Position numbers and translations under genes: made by a program. A DNA stretch of 24,093 nt from Candidatus Nanopelagicales bacterium (GTDB taxonomy: Bacteria > Actinomycetota > Actinomycetes > S36-B12 > GCA-2699445), in NCBI GenBank assembly GCA_029939085.1, contig JAOZTQ010000003.1, positions 1 to 24,093 on the forward strand, written 5' to 3'. Positions 15,107 to 22,613 of the stretch are shown here, piece by piece (positions within the stretch are counted from its first letter, which is position 1; every line of letters starts with the position of its first letter). The notes under the pieces were generated by a model. The model made no database searches. It was not told the DNA's origin and worked only from the letters and a program-made list of their open reading frames with translations.

Positions 15107-16059
15107 TCGTAACGATGATGCGTGGTGAAGCCCAAGTCCTCTGCAAAGTTCAGCACTGCGGAGTTGTCCGCGAAAAACTGAAGGATCCAATGTCGGGCAC
15201 CGACTTCTGCGGCCCATTCGGCCAGACTTCGAATCACTGCAGTGGCAACGCCAGTGCGGCGAGCAACTGGCGAAACAGCTATCAGGGTGTTGCTACACCA
15301 AATGTCGAGTTTCAATGCGCCGCCGATGCCGAGTAGGTCGCCCTCAGAGTTTCGACAGTAGACGAATACCTTGGGAAGATCCGGTCCCAGCGCGTGCCGG
15401 TATTCAGCGGAGCTATCGGCCCCATACTTTGGAATGAAGTTGAGCCATTCTTCGTCGGGTTCTGGCGTACTTTCCACCAGTAGATCTGATCGGGACTGGC
15501 CGCTAGTGGTGGCTTCTAGTAGCAGCGAGACTGAGTTGATCATTAAGTTACTGCTCCGTCGAACTTCCCAGTTGTGTTCTCTCAACTCAGCACTGAATCC
15601 ACTCGGGCTGGGTATCTGAAGTTGGGGCAGCAGTTCACGTTCGTCGTACCAACTCTTGACCTTTCCCAGTACTTCGCCGAGATCAGATTTCGGCGGACCA
15701 GTAACTCGTACGCTGTTAGAGCGGCTTGTCGCACCCTTGCCCGCGCGAAGACACCAGTTATCGAGCATGGCGAGTTCAATCGGTGGCCAACTGTCCTCCG
15801 CCAAACGTTGCATGGTGTACGCAGACGCCTCTGGCGGATAAACCCGCATAGAGATAATGTCTTTGACTCGAATCCCGACGATGCTGCCACTACGCAGCCG
15901 GACTCGCAGCATGCCCTTTTCGCCGCCACTCCATCTCAGGAGTACGCCAATGATCTCCGTTTCCTGCCTCATGCCAACGCGATAGCGGATCGCTAGTCGA
16001 CGACCAGCGTCTGCGGGACTGACGTCCAACTTGCTGCGGCTGAGTGTGAAGATCGGCAT
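15058..16059 (-). CDS. GNAT acetyltransferase with long N-terminal domain (CG3035/Rv0428c-like)
   Basis: 333 aa. The C-terminal ~130 residues are a GNAT fold: LLGIGGALKLDIWCSNTLIAV (strands 4-5), the acetyl-CoA loop VARRTGVATAVI in place of the usual Q/RxxGxG/A pattern, and FADNSAVLNFAEDLGFTTHHRYDYWF. The N-terminal ~90 residues look like a small beta-barrel (VGMRQETEIIGVLLRW, VRLRSGSIVGIRVKDI), followed by a linker with GATSRSNSV. This two-part layout resembles the actinobacterial CG3035/Rv0428c family, of which one member was reported as an N-acetylglutamate synthase. I rate that role as possible only. ATG 16059 has AGGAG with six-base spacing. It is divergent from fdxA and converges with, and overlaps, the flavin reductase gene. 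Confidence 0.8.
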   Translation of the reverse strand: MPIFTLSRSKLDVSPADAGRRLAIRYRVGMRQETEIIGVLLRWSGGEKGMLRVRLRSGSIVGIRVKDIISMRVYPPEASAYTMQRLAEDSWPPIELAMLDNWCLRAGKGATSRSNSVRVTGPPKSDLGEVLGKVKSWYDERELLPQLQIPSPSGFSAELREHNWEVRRSSNLMINSVSLLLEATTSGQSRSDLLVESTPEPDEEWLNFIPKYGADSSAEYRHALGPDLPKVFVYCRNSEGDLLGIGGALKLDIWCSNTLIAVSPVARRTGVATAVIRSLAEWAAEVGARHWILQFFADNSAVLNFAEDLGFTTHHRYDYWFPADADPGVASDV

Positions 16060-16106
16060 AAGTCGCTCCTGAGGCTGGGGTAGATGCTGCAGGATGTGAG
16101 CCGACG

Positions 16107-16116
16107 ATACTAGACT
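16107..16116. promoter_or_regulatory. Overlapping divergent -10 elements for GNAT gene and fdxA
   Basis: On the plus strand TAGACT (16111-16116) is a -10 for fdxA, giving a leader of about 47 bases that contains AAGGAGG. On the minus strand TAGTAT (16112-16107) is a -10 for the GNAT gene, giving a leader of about 40 bases that contains AGGAG. The hexamers overlap by two bases. No good -35 is seen on either side. Confidence 0.35.
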
Positions 16117-16169
16117 TGCGCGTGCATGCCCCGGCTATCACGAGTCGGATTAGTTTCAAGGAGGCCCAG

Positions 16170-16502
16170 GTGACCTACGTCATCATCGAATCGTGCGTTG
16201 ACCTCAAGGACAAGGCTTGTGTCGACGAGTGCCCCGTTGACTGTATTTACGAAGGCGATCGGATGTTGTACATCCACCCGGACGAGTGCGTCGACTGCGG
16301 TGCTTGTGAGCCGGTGTGCCCTGTTGAAGCCATCTACTACGAGGATGACGTACCCGAGGAGTACACCGCCTACACAGACGCTAATGCTGAATTCTTCAAT
16401 GGGATTCCGGATTCAGATCTTGGTGGTGCTGCCAAACATGGTCCATTCCAGAAGGATGTCCCGATGGTGGCTGCGCTTCCGCCCCAGGAACACGACGAGT
16501 GA
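16170..16502 (+). CDS. fdxA: Seven-iron ferredoxin FdxA
   Basis: 110 aa, the usual length of [3Fe-4S][4Fe-4S] ferredoxins. By comparison with Azotobacter FdI, Cys9, Cys17 and Cys50 would hold the [3Fe-4S] cluster; Cys21, Cys40, Cys43 and Cys46 the [4Fe-4S] cluster; and Cys25 is extra. The acidic C-terminal tail (EHDE) is typical. It is an electron carrier; in actinobacteria partners include cytochromes P450 and oxidoreductases, none of which is adjacent here. GTG 16170 is chosen over the longer frame because AAGGAGG stands five bases upstream and the family begins TYVIxE. Its stop overlaps the pheA start (GTGA). Confidence 0.96.
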   Translation: MTYVIIESCVDLKDKACVDECPVDCIYEGDRMLYIHPDECVDCGACEPVCPVEAIYYEDDVPEEYTAYTDANAEFFNGIPDSDLGGAAKHGPFQKDVPMVAALPPQEHDE

Positions 16503-17449
16503 GTAACGGCGGGCAGCAACTGCTCACCTTTTTGGGACCCGTTGGCTCACTCACCCACGCGGCGGTCGAGTCGCTAAGTCAGCCGTGGCCAGGACCGGTG
16601 GCGCCCAAGTCGTCTGTCGTGGATGTGATCTTTTCGGTTGAGTCGGGCGAGGCAGCGGCAGGTGTTGTGCCGCTGGAGACGTCGATCGAAGGTGATGTGA
16701 CCAGCACCGTCGATGAACTGATCTTTCGTTCATCGCTGTGTTTCATTAACGAGGTAGTCGTTGTTCCTGTCAGTTACGTAGTGGCTGGAGTCGGGGGCAA
16801 CCGATGGGGAGATGTGCGTCACGTCGTGACTACGGCCGCGGCGTTGGCTCAATGTCGCCGTTTCATCGAGACTGCCGATGTGTCCGTCCAGCTTGTGGGA
16901 GACGTCTCGGAAGCTGCTCAGGTAGTTACCTCAGATAATTCTTCGGAGACGGCGGCGCTCACAACTGCCATGTCAGCTCATATGGCGTCCCTGACGGTTC
17001 TTCGATCGTCAGTAGAGGATCATTCTGGGGTTGCTACCAGGATGGGTCTGTTGTCTCGTCAAGTTTCGCGTCCCACGGGTCATGATGAGACGTCTGTTGT
17101 GATCACTCCAATTGGTGACCGGACCGGGGTCCTTGCCGACATCCTTCGCTGCTTCTCCGAGCGGGGAATCGCGTTGACCGCGATTAGTTCGCGACCGTTA
17201 AAGACCCGACTTGGCGAATACTGCTTTCTTTTGACCGCAAGGAGTCACATCGCCGATGCGGTTTTCCAAGCGGCATTGCGCGATACGGCCGAGTTATCGG
17301 CTGAGATTAAGTTGTTGGGGTCGTTTCCATCTCAGGCGTCGGCAGATCCGGTGCGAGTAGATGAGGCCGCCCCACCTGGGTCGGTTGACGCCGCCGGTCT
17401 GCAGCCATGGATCGAGTCGGTTCTCGAACCGCGTCGACTAGGACTATAG
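16499..17449 (+). CDS. pheA: Prephenate dehydratase with ACT domain, divergent motifs
   Basis: 316 aa. It converts prephenate to phenylpyruvate for phenylalanine. The catalytic domain (about 8-190) starts FLGPVGSLTHAA and carries PLETSIEGDV at 58-67, where the family has PIENSxxGxV, and ATRM at 179-182, where the family has TRF; Glu60, Thr180 and Arg181 are kept. The ACT domain (about 198-285) has ISSRPLKTRLGEYCFLL, so the Glu of the Phe-binding ESRP motif is Ser here (residue 230). The C-terminal tail resembles the mycobacterial enzyme (LLGSFPSQ then VDEA). Overall call is safe; activity and feedback control could differ. It overlaps fdxA by four bases and is followed three bases later by tyrA, so it is co-translated with both. 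Confidence 0.88.
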   Translation: MSNGGQQLLTFLGPVGSLTHAAVESLSQPWPGPVAPKSSVVDVIFSVESGEAAAGVVPLETSIEGDVTSTVDELIFRSSLCFINEVVVVPVSYVVAGVGGNRWGDVRHVVTTAAALAQCRRFIETADVSVQLVGDVSEAAQVVTSDNSSETAALTTAMSAHMASLTVLRSSVEDHSGVATRMGLLSRQVSRPTGHDETSVVITPIGDRTGVLADILRCFSERGIALTAISSRPLKTRLGEYCFLLTARSHIADAVFQAALRDTAELSAEIKLLGSFPSQASADPVRVDEAAPPGSVDAAGLQPWIESVLEPRRLGL

Positions 17450-17451
17450 CT

Positions 17452-18444
17452 TTGCGCATTCAGCATGTTGGTATCCAAGGTTTGGGTCTCATCGGATCTT
17501 CGGTAGCCAGAAGTTTGCATCCGCATCTGAGGATTTCCGGTTTCGATCCGGATCCGCTCGTCCGAGAGAAGGCGATTGCTGCTGATGTGGCGGTCGTCGA
17601 AAGTCCTGAACAGTTGAGTGACTGCGATATCGTGCTGCTTGCCGCTCCTACACAAGTAAATGCAGGATTACTCAAGGCCGAAATTGCCGCAGGTTCTGAG
17701 CGGATCGTCGCCGACCTAGGTTCGGTTAAGGCACCAATCGAGCGTGTCTGGTTGGAAAATAATCCGGACTTTCCATTCGTGGGTAGCCATCCGATGTCGG
17801 GTTCTGAGCTGTCGGGGTTCAATGCCGGATCGGCAGACTTATTTGCTGATGCGTCGTGGCCAGTCGTGGTCCACGAACGAACTAATCCTGAAGCCTTGAT
17901 GGCAACCTTATGGATTATCGGTCTGCTGCGAGGCCGCCCCGTCCCGATGTCGGCCGCGAGGCACGATGCGGAAGTGGCGCGAGTGTCGCATTTGGCCCAG
18001 ATGTTGGCCGGTGCGCTAGGCCGAGAAAGTCATGACCGACCGGATGACGAGTTGACCGTGAGACTTGCAGGTGGCGCCTACCGAGATGTCAGTCGGATGA
18101 GCGCAGCGCCGCCGAATCGAACTGCAGAATTTTTGATTGCGAATGGTTCGAATGCAGCGCAAGCGGCGCGATCTGCCGCCCAAGAGCTACTTGAGGTAGC
18201 GGAGGCCCTGGAGGCTGGCGACAAAGCAGAAGTGGTGAGTTGGCTATCGCCCGCTCATCAACTGCGTGGAAAGTACACAAATAGGTGGGAACCCGCCCAA
18301 AAACTTGATGTCGTGGGTACCGCTGCCGAGCTAACGAAGATGCTGCTTGATCGGCGTGACACGGCTGTTTGGATCTCCAATCTGCAACAGGACGTGGATG
18401 GTTCTTGGCGGCTCACTCTTGACGTCGCGAAAACCACATCATGA
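17452..18444 (+). CDS. tyrA: Prephenate dehydrogenase
   Basis: About 330 aa. The N-terminal Rossmann fold begins with GLGLIG at 10-15 and ends its second strand with an acidic residue (GFDPDPL), which favours NAD over NADP. The catalytic His lies in GSHPMSGSELSG, and the helical dimerisation domain follows (HDAEVARVSHLAQMLAGAL). It oxidatively decarboxylates prephenate to 4-hydroxyphenylpyruvate for tyrosine. I place the start at TTG 17452, with AGGA eight bases upstream, just after the pheA stop. An in-frame ATG at 17407 would overlap pheA by 43 bp, lacks a ribosome-binding site, and adds 15 residues before the first Rossmann strand. The stop overlaps the dapC start (ATGA). Confidence 0.92.
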   Translation: MRIQHVGIQGLGLIGSSVARSLHPHLRISGFDPDPLVREKAIAADVAVVESPEQLSDCDIVLLAAPTQVNAGLLKAEIAAGSERIVADLGSVKAPIERVWLENNPDFPFVGSHPMSGSELSGFNAGSADLFADASWPVVVHERTNPEALMATLWIIGLLRGRPVPMSAARHDAEVARVSHLAQMLAGALGRESHDRPDDELTVRLAGGAYRDVSRMSAAPPNRTAEFLIANGSNAAQAARSAAQELLEVAEALEAGDKAEVVSWLSPAHQLRGKYTNRWEPAQKLDVVGTAAELTKMLLDRRDTAVWISNLQQDVDGSWRLTLDVAKTTS

Positions 18445-19538
18445 GTGATCGAACGTGGAGTATCTCGGAACGGTTGTCGGGACTGCGGGAACGGGCGGAG
18501 CGAAGCGGGCATCGGGTTATCGATCTCGGGCAAGGATCCCCCTCAGATCCAACGCCGACGCTGATAACCGAGGAGTTGGCCGCCGCCAGTGATTGGCCAG
18601 GTTATCCGCCGGCTCATGGATTGCCAACCCTGCGTAACAGTTACTGTCAATGGGTTCTGCGTCGCTGGGGTGCAGTTCTTCCAGAAGAAGATGTCTGTAC
18701 GACGGTTGGCAGTAAGGAATTCATCGCGACACTTCCTTGGTTCTTAGGTCTGGGTAGTTCCGACTTAGTGGTAGTGCCTGAGCTTGCTTATCCGACCTAC
18801 GCCGCAGGTGCTCACCTTGCCGGATGTCAGACGGTAACTGCGCCGCCTGAGATCACGGTGCTCGATGAGCTCAGACCGAAGTTGCTGTGGTTGAACACTC
18901 CTGGAAATCCCACCGGAGAAGTACTAACGGGATCTCAATTAGCGGAGATCCTCGCCTGGGCACGAGATAAGAATGTCATCGTCGTGAGTGACGAATGTTA
19001 TGTAGAACTGACTCCACCCGGACAACCGGCCAAGTCGATTCTCTCCCCAGAAATCAATGGGAGCGATCTTACGAACGTCTTAGCAGTGCATTCGCTGTCG
19101 AAGCGCAGCAATATGGCGGGTTATCGAATCGGATTCGCCGCTGGCGACTCCGAACTGGTGGCGCGTTTGGTGCGGCTTCGACGAGATGCTGGATTGATTG
19201 CCGCTGGCCCAATTCAAATGGCTGCCAGTAAAGCGCTTGCCGATGACCAACATGTGTTTCGTCTCCAAGAGGAATATGCGGAACGACGAGACGTCCTTCG
19301 GCAAGGGCTAACCCGCGCTGGCTTCCAGATTCAACATTCAGAAGCCGGGCTGTTTGTATGGGCGACCGAAGGTCAGAGTGATGTAGACACCTCGACGCGG
19401 ATGGCTGATCTCGGTATTTTGGTTGCGCCGGGAAGCTTTTATGGCGCGAAGGGCGAACAGTACGTGAGGTTGTCATTAACGACCTCACTACCGGACCTAG
19501 CCGAGGTCGGTGCCCGTCTGTTGCTAGCGGAAAAGTAG
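18441..19538 (+). CDS. dapC: Succinyldiaminopimelate transaminase DapC (class I/II aminotransferase)
   Basis: 365 aa. PLP-dependent fold type I enzyme: GSPSDPTP near the N-terminus, NTPGNPTGEV with the Asn contacting PLP, VVSDECYVEL with the PLP-ring Asp, and the Schiff-base Lys221 in HSLSKRSNMAGYRIGF with the phosphate-binding Arg. Near-adjacency to fdxA is the conserved actinobacterial setting for DapC, and dapD and dapE are in the same window. It should transfer an amino group from glutamate to N-succinyl-2-amino-6-ketopimelate. Being coupled to pheA and tyrA, it could also transaminate phenylpyruvate and 4-hydroxyphenylpyruvate, which is a hypothesis. The ATG overlaps the tyrA stop, and a hairpin follows the gene. 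Confidence 0.88.
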   Translation: MSDRTWSISERLSGLRERAERSGHRVIDLGQGSPSDPTPTLITEELAAASDWPGYPPAHGLPTLRNSYCQWVLRRWGAVLPEEDVCTTVGSKEFIATLPWFLGLGSSDLVVVPELAYPTYAAGAHLAGCQTVTAPPEITVLDELRPKLLWLNTPGNPTGEVLTGSQLAEILAWARDKNVIVVSDECYVELTPPGQPAKSILSPEINGSDLTNVLAVHSLSKRSNMAGYRIGFAAGDSELVARLVRLRRDAGLIAAGPIQMAASKALADDQHVFRLQEEYAERRDVLRQGLTRAGFQIQHSEAGLFVWATEGQSDVDTSTRMADLGILVAPGSFYGAKGEQYVRLSLTTSLPDLAEVGARLLLAEK

Positions 19539-19552
19539 GTTGCAATGCTGGT

Positions 19553-19580
19553 GTCCGAGATTATTGAGCGGCTTTCGGAC
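19553..19580 (+). terminator. Stem-loop at the end of the fdxA-dapC operon
   Basis: GTCCGAGA (19553-19560) pairs with TTTCGGAC (19573-19580), eight pairs with one G-T wobble and a 12-base loop, 14 bp after the dapC stop. No T-tract follows. Its position fits an operon terminator. Confidence 0.45.
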
Positions 19581-19659
19581 CCAGCGCGCCCCGTCGCGAG
19601 TCGGGCTGACTACGGTGGAGGGATAGGTCGTTGATTTACCGCCAAGCGAGGAGGCCGTC

Positions 19660-20946
19660 GTGACAGATGGAGCCAAACTGTCGTATGAGGACGGACAGTT
19701 GGATTTGCCGGGCGTCCGCGCAACTGAGGGGCACCAGGGCTGGTCCATTGCAAATGTGCTGAGTACGACGGACCACGTCTCAGTCGATGTCGGTTTCGTC
19801 AACACTGCCGCTTGCGAATCTGCAATCACCTACATCGATGGTGAAAAGGGAATCCTGCGATATCGCGGCTATCCAATCGAACAACTTGCTGAGCGATCAA
19901 CTTATCTTGAGGTTGCCTATCTGCTTATCTACGGAAGTCTTCCCAGTGAGTCCCAGTTAGCCGATTTCAAAAGTCGAATCACTATGCATACGCTCCTGCA
20001 CGAGGACCTTCGCAGACTGTTCGACGGCTTTCCACGCAATGCGCATCCGATGCCAGTGCTATCCAGCGCCGTAAGCGCCCTTTCCACTTTCTATGAAGAT
20101 TCGCTGGATCCGATGGACGAAAATCAAGTGGAAATTTCCACCATCAGATTGCTCGCGAAACTTCCAACGATTGCCGCATATGCTTATAAGAAATCCGTTG
20201 GACAGCCGTATCTGTACCCACAGAATTCGTTGGATTACGTACACAACTTTCTGCGGATGACCTTCGGAGTCCCAGCAGAGGACTATGAAGTAGATCCCGT
20301 CGTAGTCGAGGCACTTGATCTGTTGTTAATACTGCACGCCGACCACGAACAAAATTGTTCAACGTCGACGGTCCGGCTGGTGGGCTCGTCGCACGCAAAT
20401 ATGTTTGCGTCTGTTTCGGCCGGCATCAATGCACTATTCGGTCCACTTCATGGTGGCGCAAATCAAGCAGTGCTAGAGATGCTGGAACGGATTCATGCAT
20501 CGGGTGGTGGGGTCAAGACGTTCATCCGACAAGTTAAGAATCGTGAACATGGCGTTCGCTTAATGGGTTTTGGGCACCGGGTCTACAAGAACTATGACCC
20601 CCGCGCCGCAATAATTAAGCAAAAAGCCCATGAGGTTTTTGCCGCACTCAACGTAAACGATCCGCTGTTGGATATCGCGATGCGGTTAGAAGAGGTTGCG
20701 CTAGCTGACGATTTCTTTATCGAGCGTGGGCTCTACCCCAACGTTGATTTCTACACTGGGTTGATTTACAAGGCCATGGGTTTCCCGTCGAGAATGTTTA
20801 CCGTGATGTTTGCCCTTGGCAGATTGCCAGGCTGGATTGCCCAGTGGCGCGAGATGATTGCAGATCCGCAAACAAAGATCGGCAGACCGCGTCAGGTCTA
20901 CATAGGTGAGCTCGAACGGGACTACGTGTCGCTAGCTGATCGGTAA
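19660..20946 (+). CDS. gltA: Citrate synthase (type II, GltA)
   Basis: 428 aa, the usual length of hexameric bacterial citrate synthase. It condenses acetyl-CoA with oxaloacetate to start the TCA cycle. Catalytic residues are His264 in GPLHGGAN, His306 in GFGHRVYK and Asp363 in VDFYTG, the same order and nearly the same numbers as in E. coli. The N-terminal ~60 residues form the small beta domain seen in type II enzymes. GTG 19660 has a strong GAGGAGG five bases upstream, so translation should be efficient and not leaderless. It is probably transcribed alone from the 121-bp gap after dapC, where TACGGT near 19610 is a possible -10. Confidence 0.97.
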   Translation: MTDGAKLSYEDGQLDLPGVRATEGHQGWSIANVLSTTDHVSVDVGFVNTAACESAITYIDGEKGILRYRGYPIEQLAERSTYLEVAYLLIYGSLPSESQLADFKSRITMHTLLHEDLRRLFDGFPRNAHPMPVLSSAVSALSTFYEDSLDPMDENQVEISTIRLLAKLPTIAAYAYKKSVGQPYLYPQNSLDYVHNFLRMTFGVPAEDYEVDPVVVEALDLLLILHADHEQNCSTSTVRLVGSSHANMFASVSAGINALFGPLHGGANQAVLEMLERIHASGGGVKTFIRQVKNREHGVRLMGFGHRVYKNYDPRAAIIKQKAHEVFAALNVNDPLLDIAMRLEEVALADDFFIERGLYPNVDFYTGLIYKAMGFPSRMFTVMFALGRLPGWIAQWREMIADPQTKIGRPRQVYIGELERDYVSLADR

Positions 20947-20990
20947 ATGTGCCACCAGGGGTACCAGGCCCTCTAGACTTAAGGTGCAGT

Positions 20991-20996
20991 TAACTT
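20991..20996 (+). promoter_or_regulatory. Possible -10 for the hemerythrin-domain gene
   Basis: TAACTT would start transcription near 21003, giving a leader of about 23 bases that contains GGAGGAAG. TAGACT at 20974-20979 is an alternative. No -35 is recognised. Confidence 0.35.
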
Positions 20997-21025
20997 CAGG
21001 TGACGCTGCTGGAGGAAGCACTTAC

Positions 21026-21658
21026 ATGCCGGTTCTATCGAGTAAGTTCCGCATGAATCGATTCATGCATGGAGCTTTTCTGCGTGAAATAGATCGACTA
21101 TTGGGTCGGCTCGATGATTTGGATGTCGGTGATCCTGCGCAAGTCGCCGGTTTCCAACTTCGCTGGAACTTCTTCACAGAGACGTTGGCGGCCCACCATG
21201 CTGCAGAAGACCAGTACTTATGGCCAGTCGCGGAACGGTCCGCAGATGCTGAGGAACAGGTCGTGCTGCGCGCTATGTCAGCCGAGCACGATGCCCTTGA
21301 GGAATCCCAGCAGTCAGCAGATGCGCAGGTGAGCGTACTCGACGAGCGGGACAGTACTCAAGGCATCGAAGTTGCGTTGCGCGATCTCGCTAGTCTGCTT
21401 GCCGGTCATTGTCTGCATGAGGAGCATGCCGGCGTACCTATCGTTGCCAAGTACATGACCCAAGAAGATTTTGATGAGTTCATGGCCTCATCACGGAATC
21501 TGTCAGATGGTGATCTGATCCTTGCGTGGGTTTGCGACGGTGCACCCCCCGAAATTGTTTCTGGGACGTGGTCGATGCTTCCCGGTCCCATCAGGATGAT
21601 GGTTCGCCCTAGGGCTAATCGGAAGTATCGACGGTTCGTGAAGGAGTGTGGGTTCTAA
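21026..21658 (+). CDS. Hemerythrin HHE cation-binding domain protein
   Basis: 210 aa from ATG 21026, which has GGAGGAAG seven bases upstream; an in-frame GTG at 20984 lacks such a site and adds 14 unmatched residues. The N-terminal ~145 residues are a four-helix HHE domain with the diiron ligand pattern: His15, His57/58 with Glu61 (HHAAED), His88 (AEHDALEE), and His128 with His131-Glu132 (HCLHEEH). The remaining ~65 residues, with a proline- and basic-rich end, have no motif I know. Such proteins bind oxygen, sense redox state or nitric oxide, or handle iron; the role here is open. The stop codon overlaps that of dapD on the other strand (shared CTAA). Confidence 0.85.
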   Translation: MPVLSSKFRMNRFMHGAFLREIDRLLGRLDDLDVGDPAQVAGFQLRWNFFTETLAAHHAAEDQYLWPVAERSADAEEQVVLRAMSAEHDALEESQQSADAQVSVLDERDSTQGIEVALRDLASLLAGHCLHEEHAGVPIVAKYMTQEDFDEFMASSRNLSDGDLILAWVCDGAPPEIVSGTWSMLPGPIRMMVRPRANRKYRRFVKECGF

Positions 21659-22596
21659 TTATGGTGGAGTTGCTCGTTTAACCCACCCCAGGAGCCGGTG
21701 CGAGATACGGCCTCGAGGGCTCCCGTTTGGGAGTTACGTCGAAACAGCAGGTCTGGTGATCCCGAGAGATCACGCGCGCGAACCACGTTGCCATCAGGAG
21801 TTGTAACTTTCGCACCTGCGGTCACGTAGCAGCCTGCTTCAATGATGCTGTTATCGCCAAGAGATATTCCGCACCCGGCGTTGGCGCCAATAAGGCTGCC
21901 GGAACCGATGGTGATGACTTCCTTACCGCCGCCAGAGAGTGTCCCCATGATGGACGCACCACCTCCGATATCACTACCGTCTTCGACTAGAACACCTGCG
22001 GAAATACGACCTTCCACCATCGATGCACCCAAAGTCCCAGCGTTGTAGTTAACGAAACCCTCATGCATGACGGTTGTGCCTTCGGCCAAGTGAGCCCCAA
22101 GCCGCACCCGATCTGCGTCGCCGATTCGGACGCCACTCGGAACTACGTAGTCCACCATCCTCGGAAACTTGTCCACTGAAAGCACCATGAGTGAAATGCC
22201 GTGAGCACGAGCTCGGATCCTTGCCGTGGGAAGCTGATCGAGTGAGACCGGACCGAGGCTTGTCCACGCTACGTTCGGTAGCACCCCAAATATTCCATCG
22301 AGATTGATAGTTCTAGGGCGCACCAATCGGTGGGAGATGAGATGTAGACGTAGATATGCATCCGCGACCGACTCAGGAGGTTGCTGCAGATCTGCTATTT
22401 CGGTCTGAACCGTTTTGACAACGACATCACGGACATCATCGCTGTTGATGCCACTCGCGATATCGACGACATCCTCTGGTGTGGCGCCTAGTGCGGGCGC
22501 CGGGTACCAAACATCGAGAATTTGATTCCCGGACAGGGTTGCTAGCCCGATCGCTGCGGCGGGTCCGGTGACTGGTGCATAAGACGATTCACTCAC
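21655..22596 (-). CDS. dapD: 2,3,4,5-tetrahydropyridine-2,6-dicarboxylate N-succinyltransferase DapD
   Basis: 313 aa from GTG 22596, near the 317 aa of the mycobacterial enzyme. It transfers succinyl from succinyl-CoA to tetrahydrodipicolinate, committing it to the succinylase DAP/lysine branch. An N-terminal globular domain (about 1-150) is followed by a left-handed beta-helix of hexapeptide repeats (VRIGDADRVRLGAHL, TLGASMVEGRISAGVLVEDGSDIGGGASI, ITIGSGSLIGANAGCGISLGDNSIIEAG), then a short C-terminal domain. It is the actinobacterial DapD type, not the enterobacterial one. A longer frame begins at 22644 but would run through dapE's start; GTG 22596 fits a -10 element six bases upstream. It is divergent from dapE. 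Confidence 0.93.
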   Translation of the reverse strand: MSESSYAPVTGPAAAIGLATLSGNQILDVWYPAPALGATPEDVVDIASGINSDDVRDVVVKTVQTEIADLQQPPESVADAYLRLHLISHRLVRPRTINLDGIFGVLPNVAWTSLGPVSLDQLPTARIRARAHGISLMVLSVDKFPRMVDYVVPSGVRIGDADRVRLGAHLAEGTTVMHEGFVNYNAGTLGASMVEGRISAGVLVEDGSDIGGGASIMGTLSGGGKEVITIGSGSLIGANAGCGISLGDNSIIEAGCYVTAGAKVTTPDGNVVRARDLSGSPDLLFRRNSQTGALEAVSRTGSWGGLNEQLHHN

Positions 22597-22613
22597 CTCG
22601 CTACCGTACCTGT
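22597..22613. promoter_or_regulatory. Bidirectional leaderless promoter of dapD and dapE
   Basis: On the plus strand TACCGT (22602-22607) is followed by six bases and GTG of dapE at 22614. On the minus strand TACGGT (22608-22603) is followed by six bases and GTG of dapD at 22596. The two hexamers share five base pairs (22603-22607) because the core TACCGTA is nearly its own reverse complement. The predicted start sites are 18 bp apart. No clear -35 is found on either side, and any -35 would lie inside the opposite coding region. Confidence 0.6.

Noticed and set aside
15582..15996. Frames of 115-140 codons overlapping the GNAT gene on both strands
   Set aside because: They are in other frames of a gene with a clear acetyltransferase domain and ribosome-binding site.
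17407..17451. Earlier ATG start for tyrA inside pheA
   Set aside because: There is no ribosome-binding site before it, and it adds 15 residues before the first Rossmann strand. TTG 17452 is preferred, though not proven.
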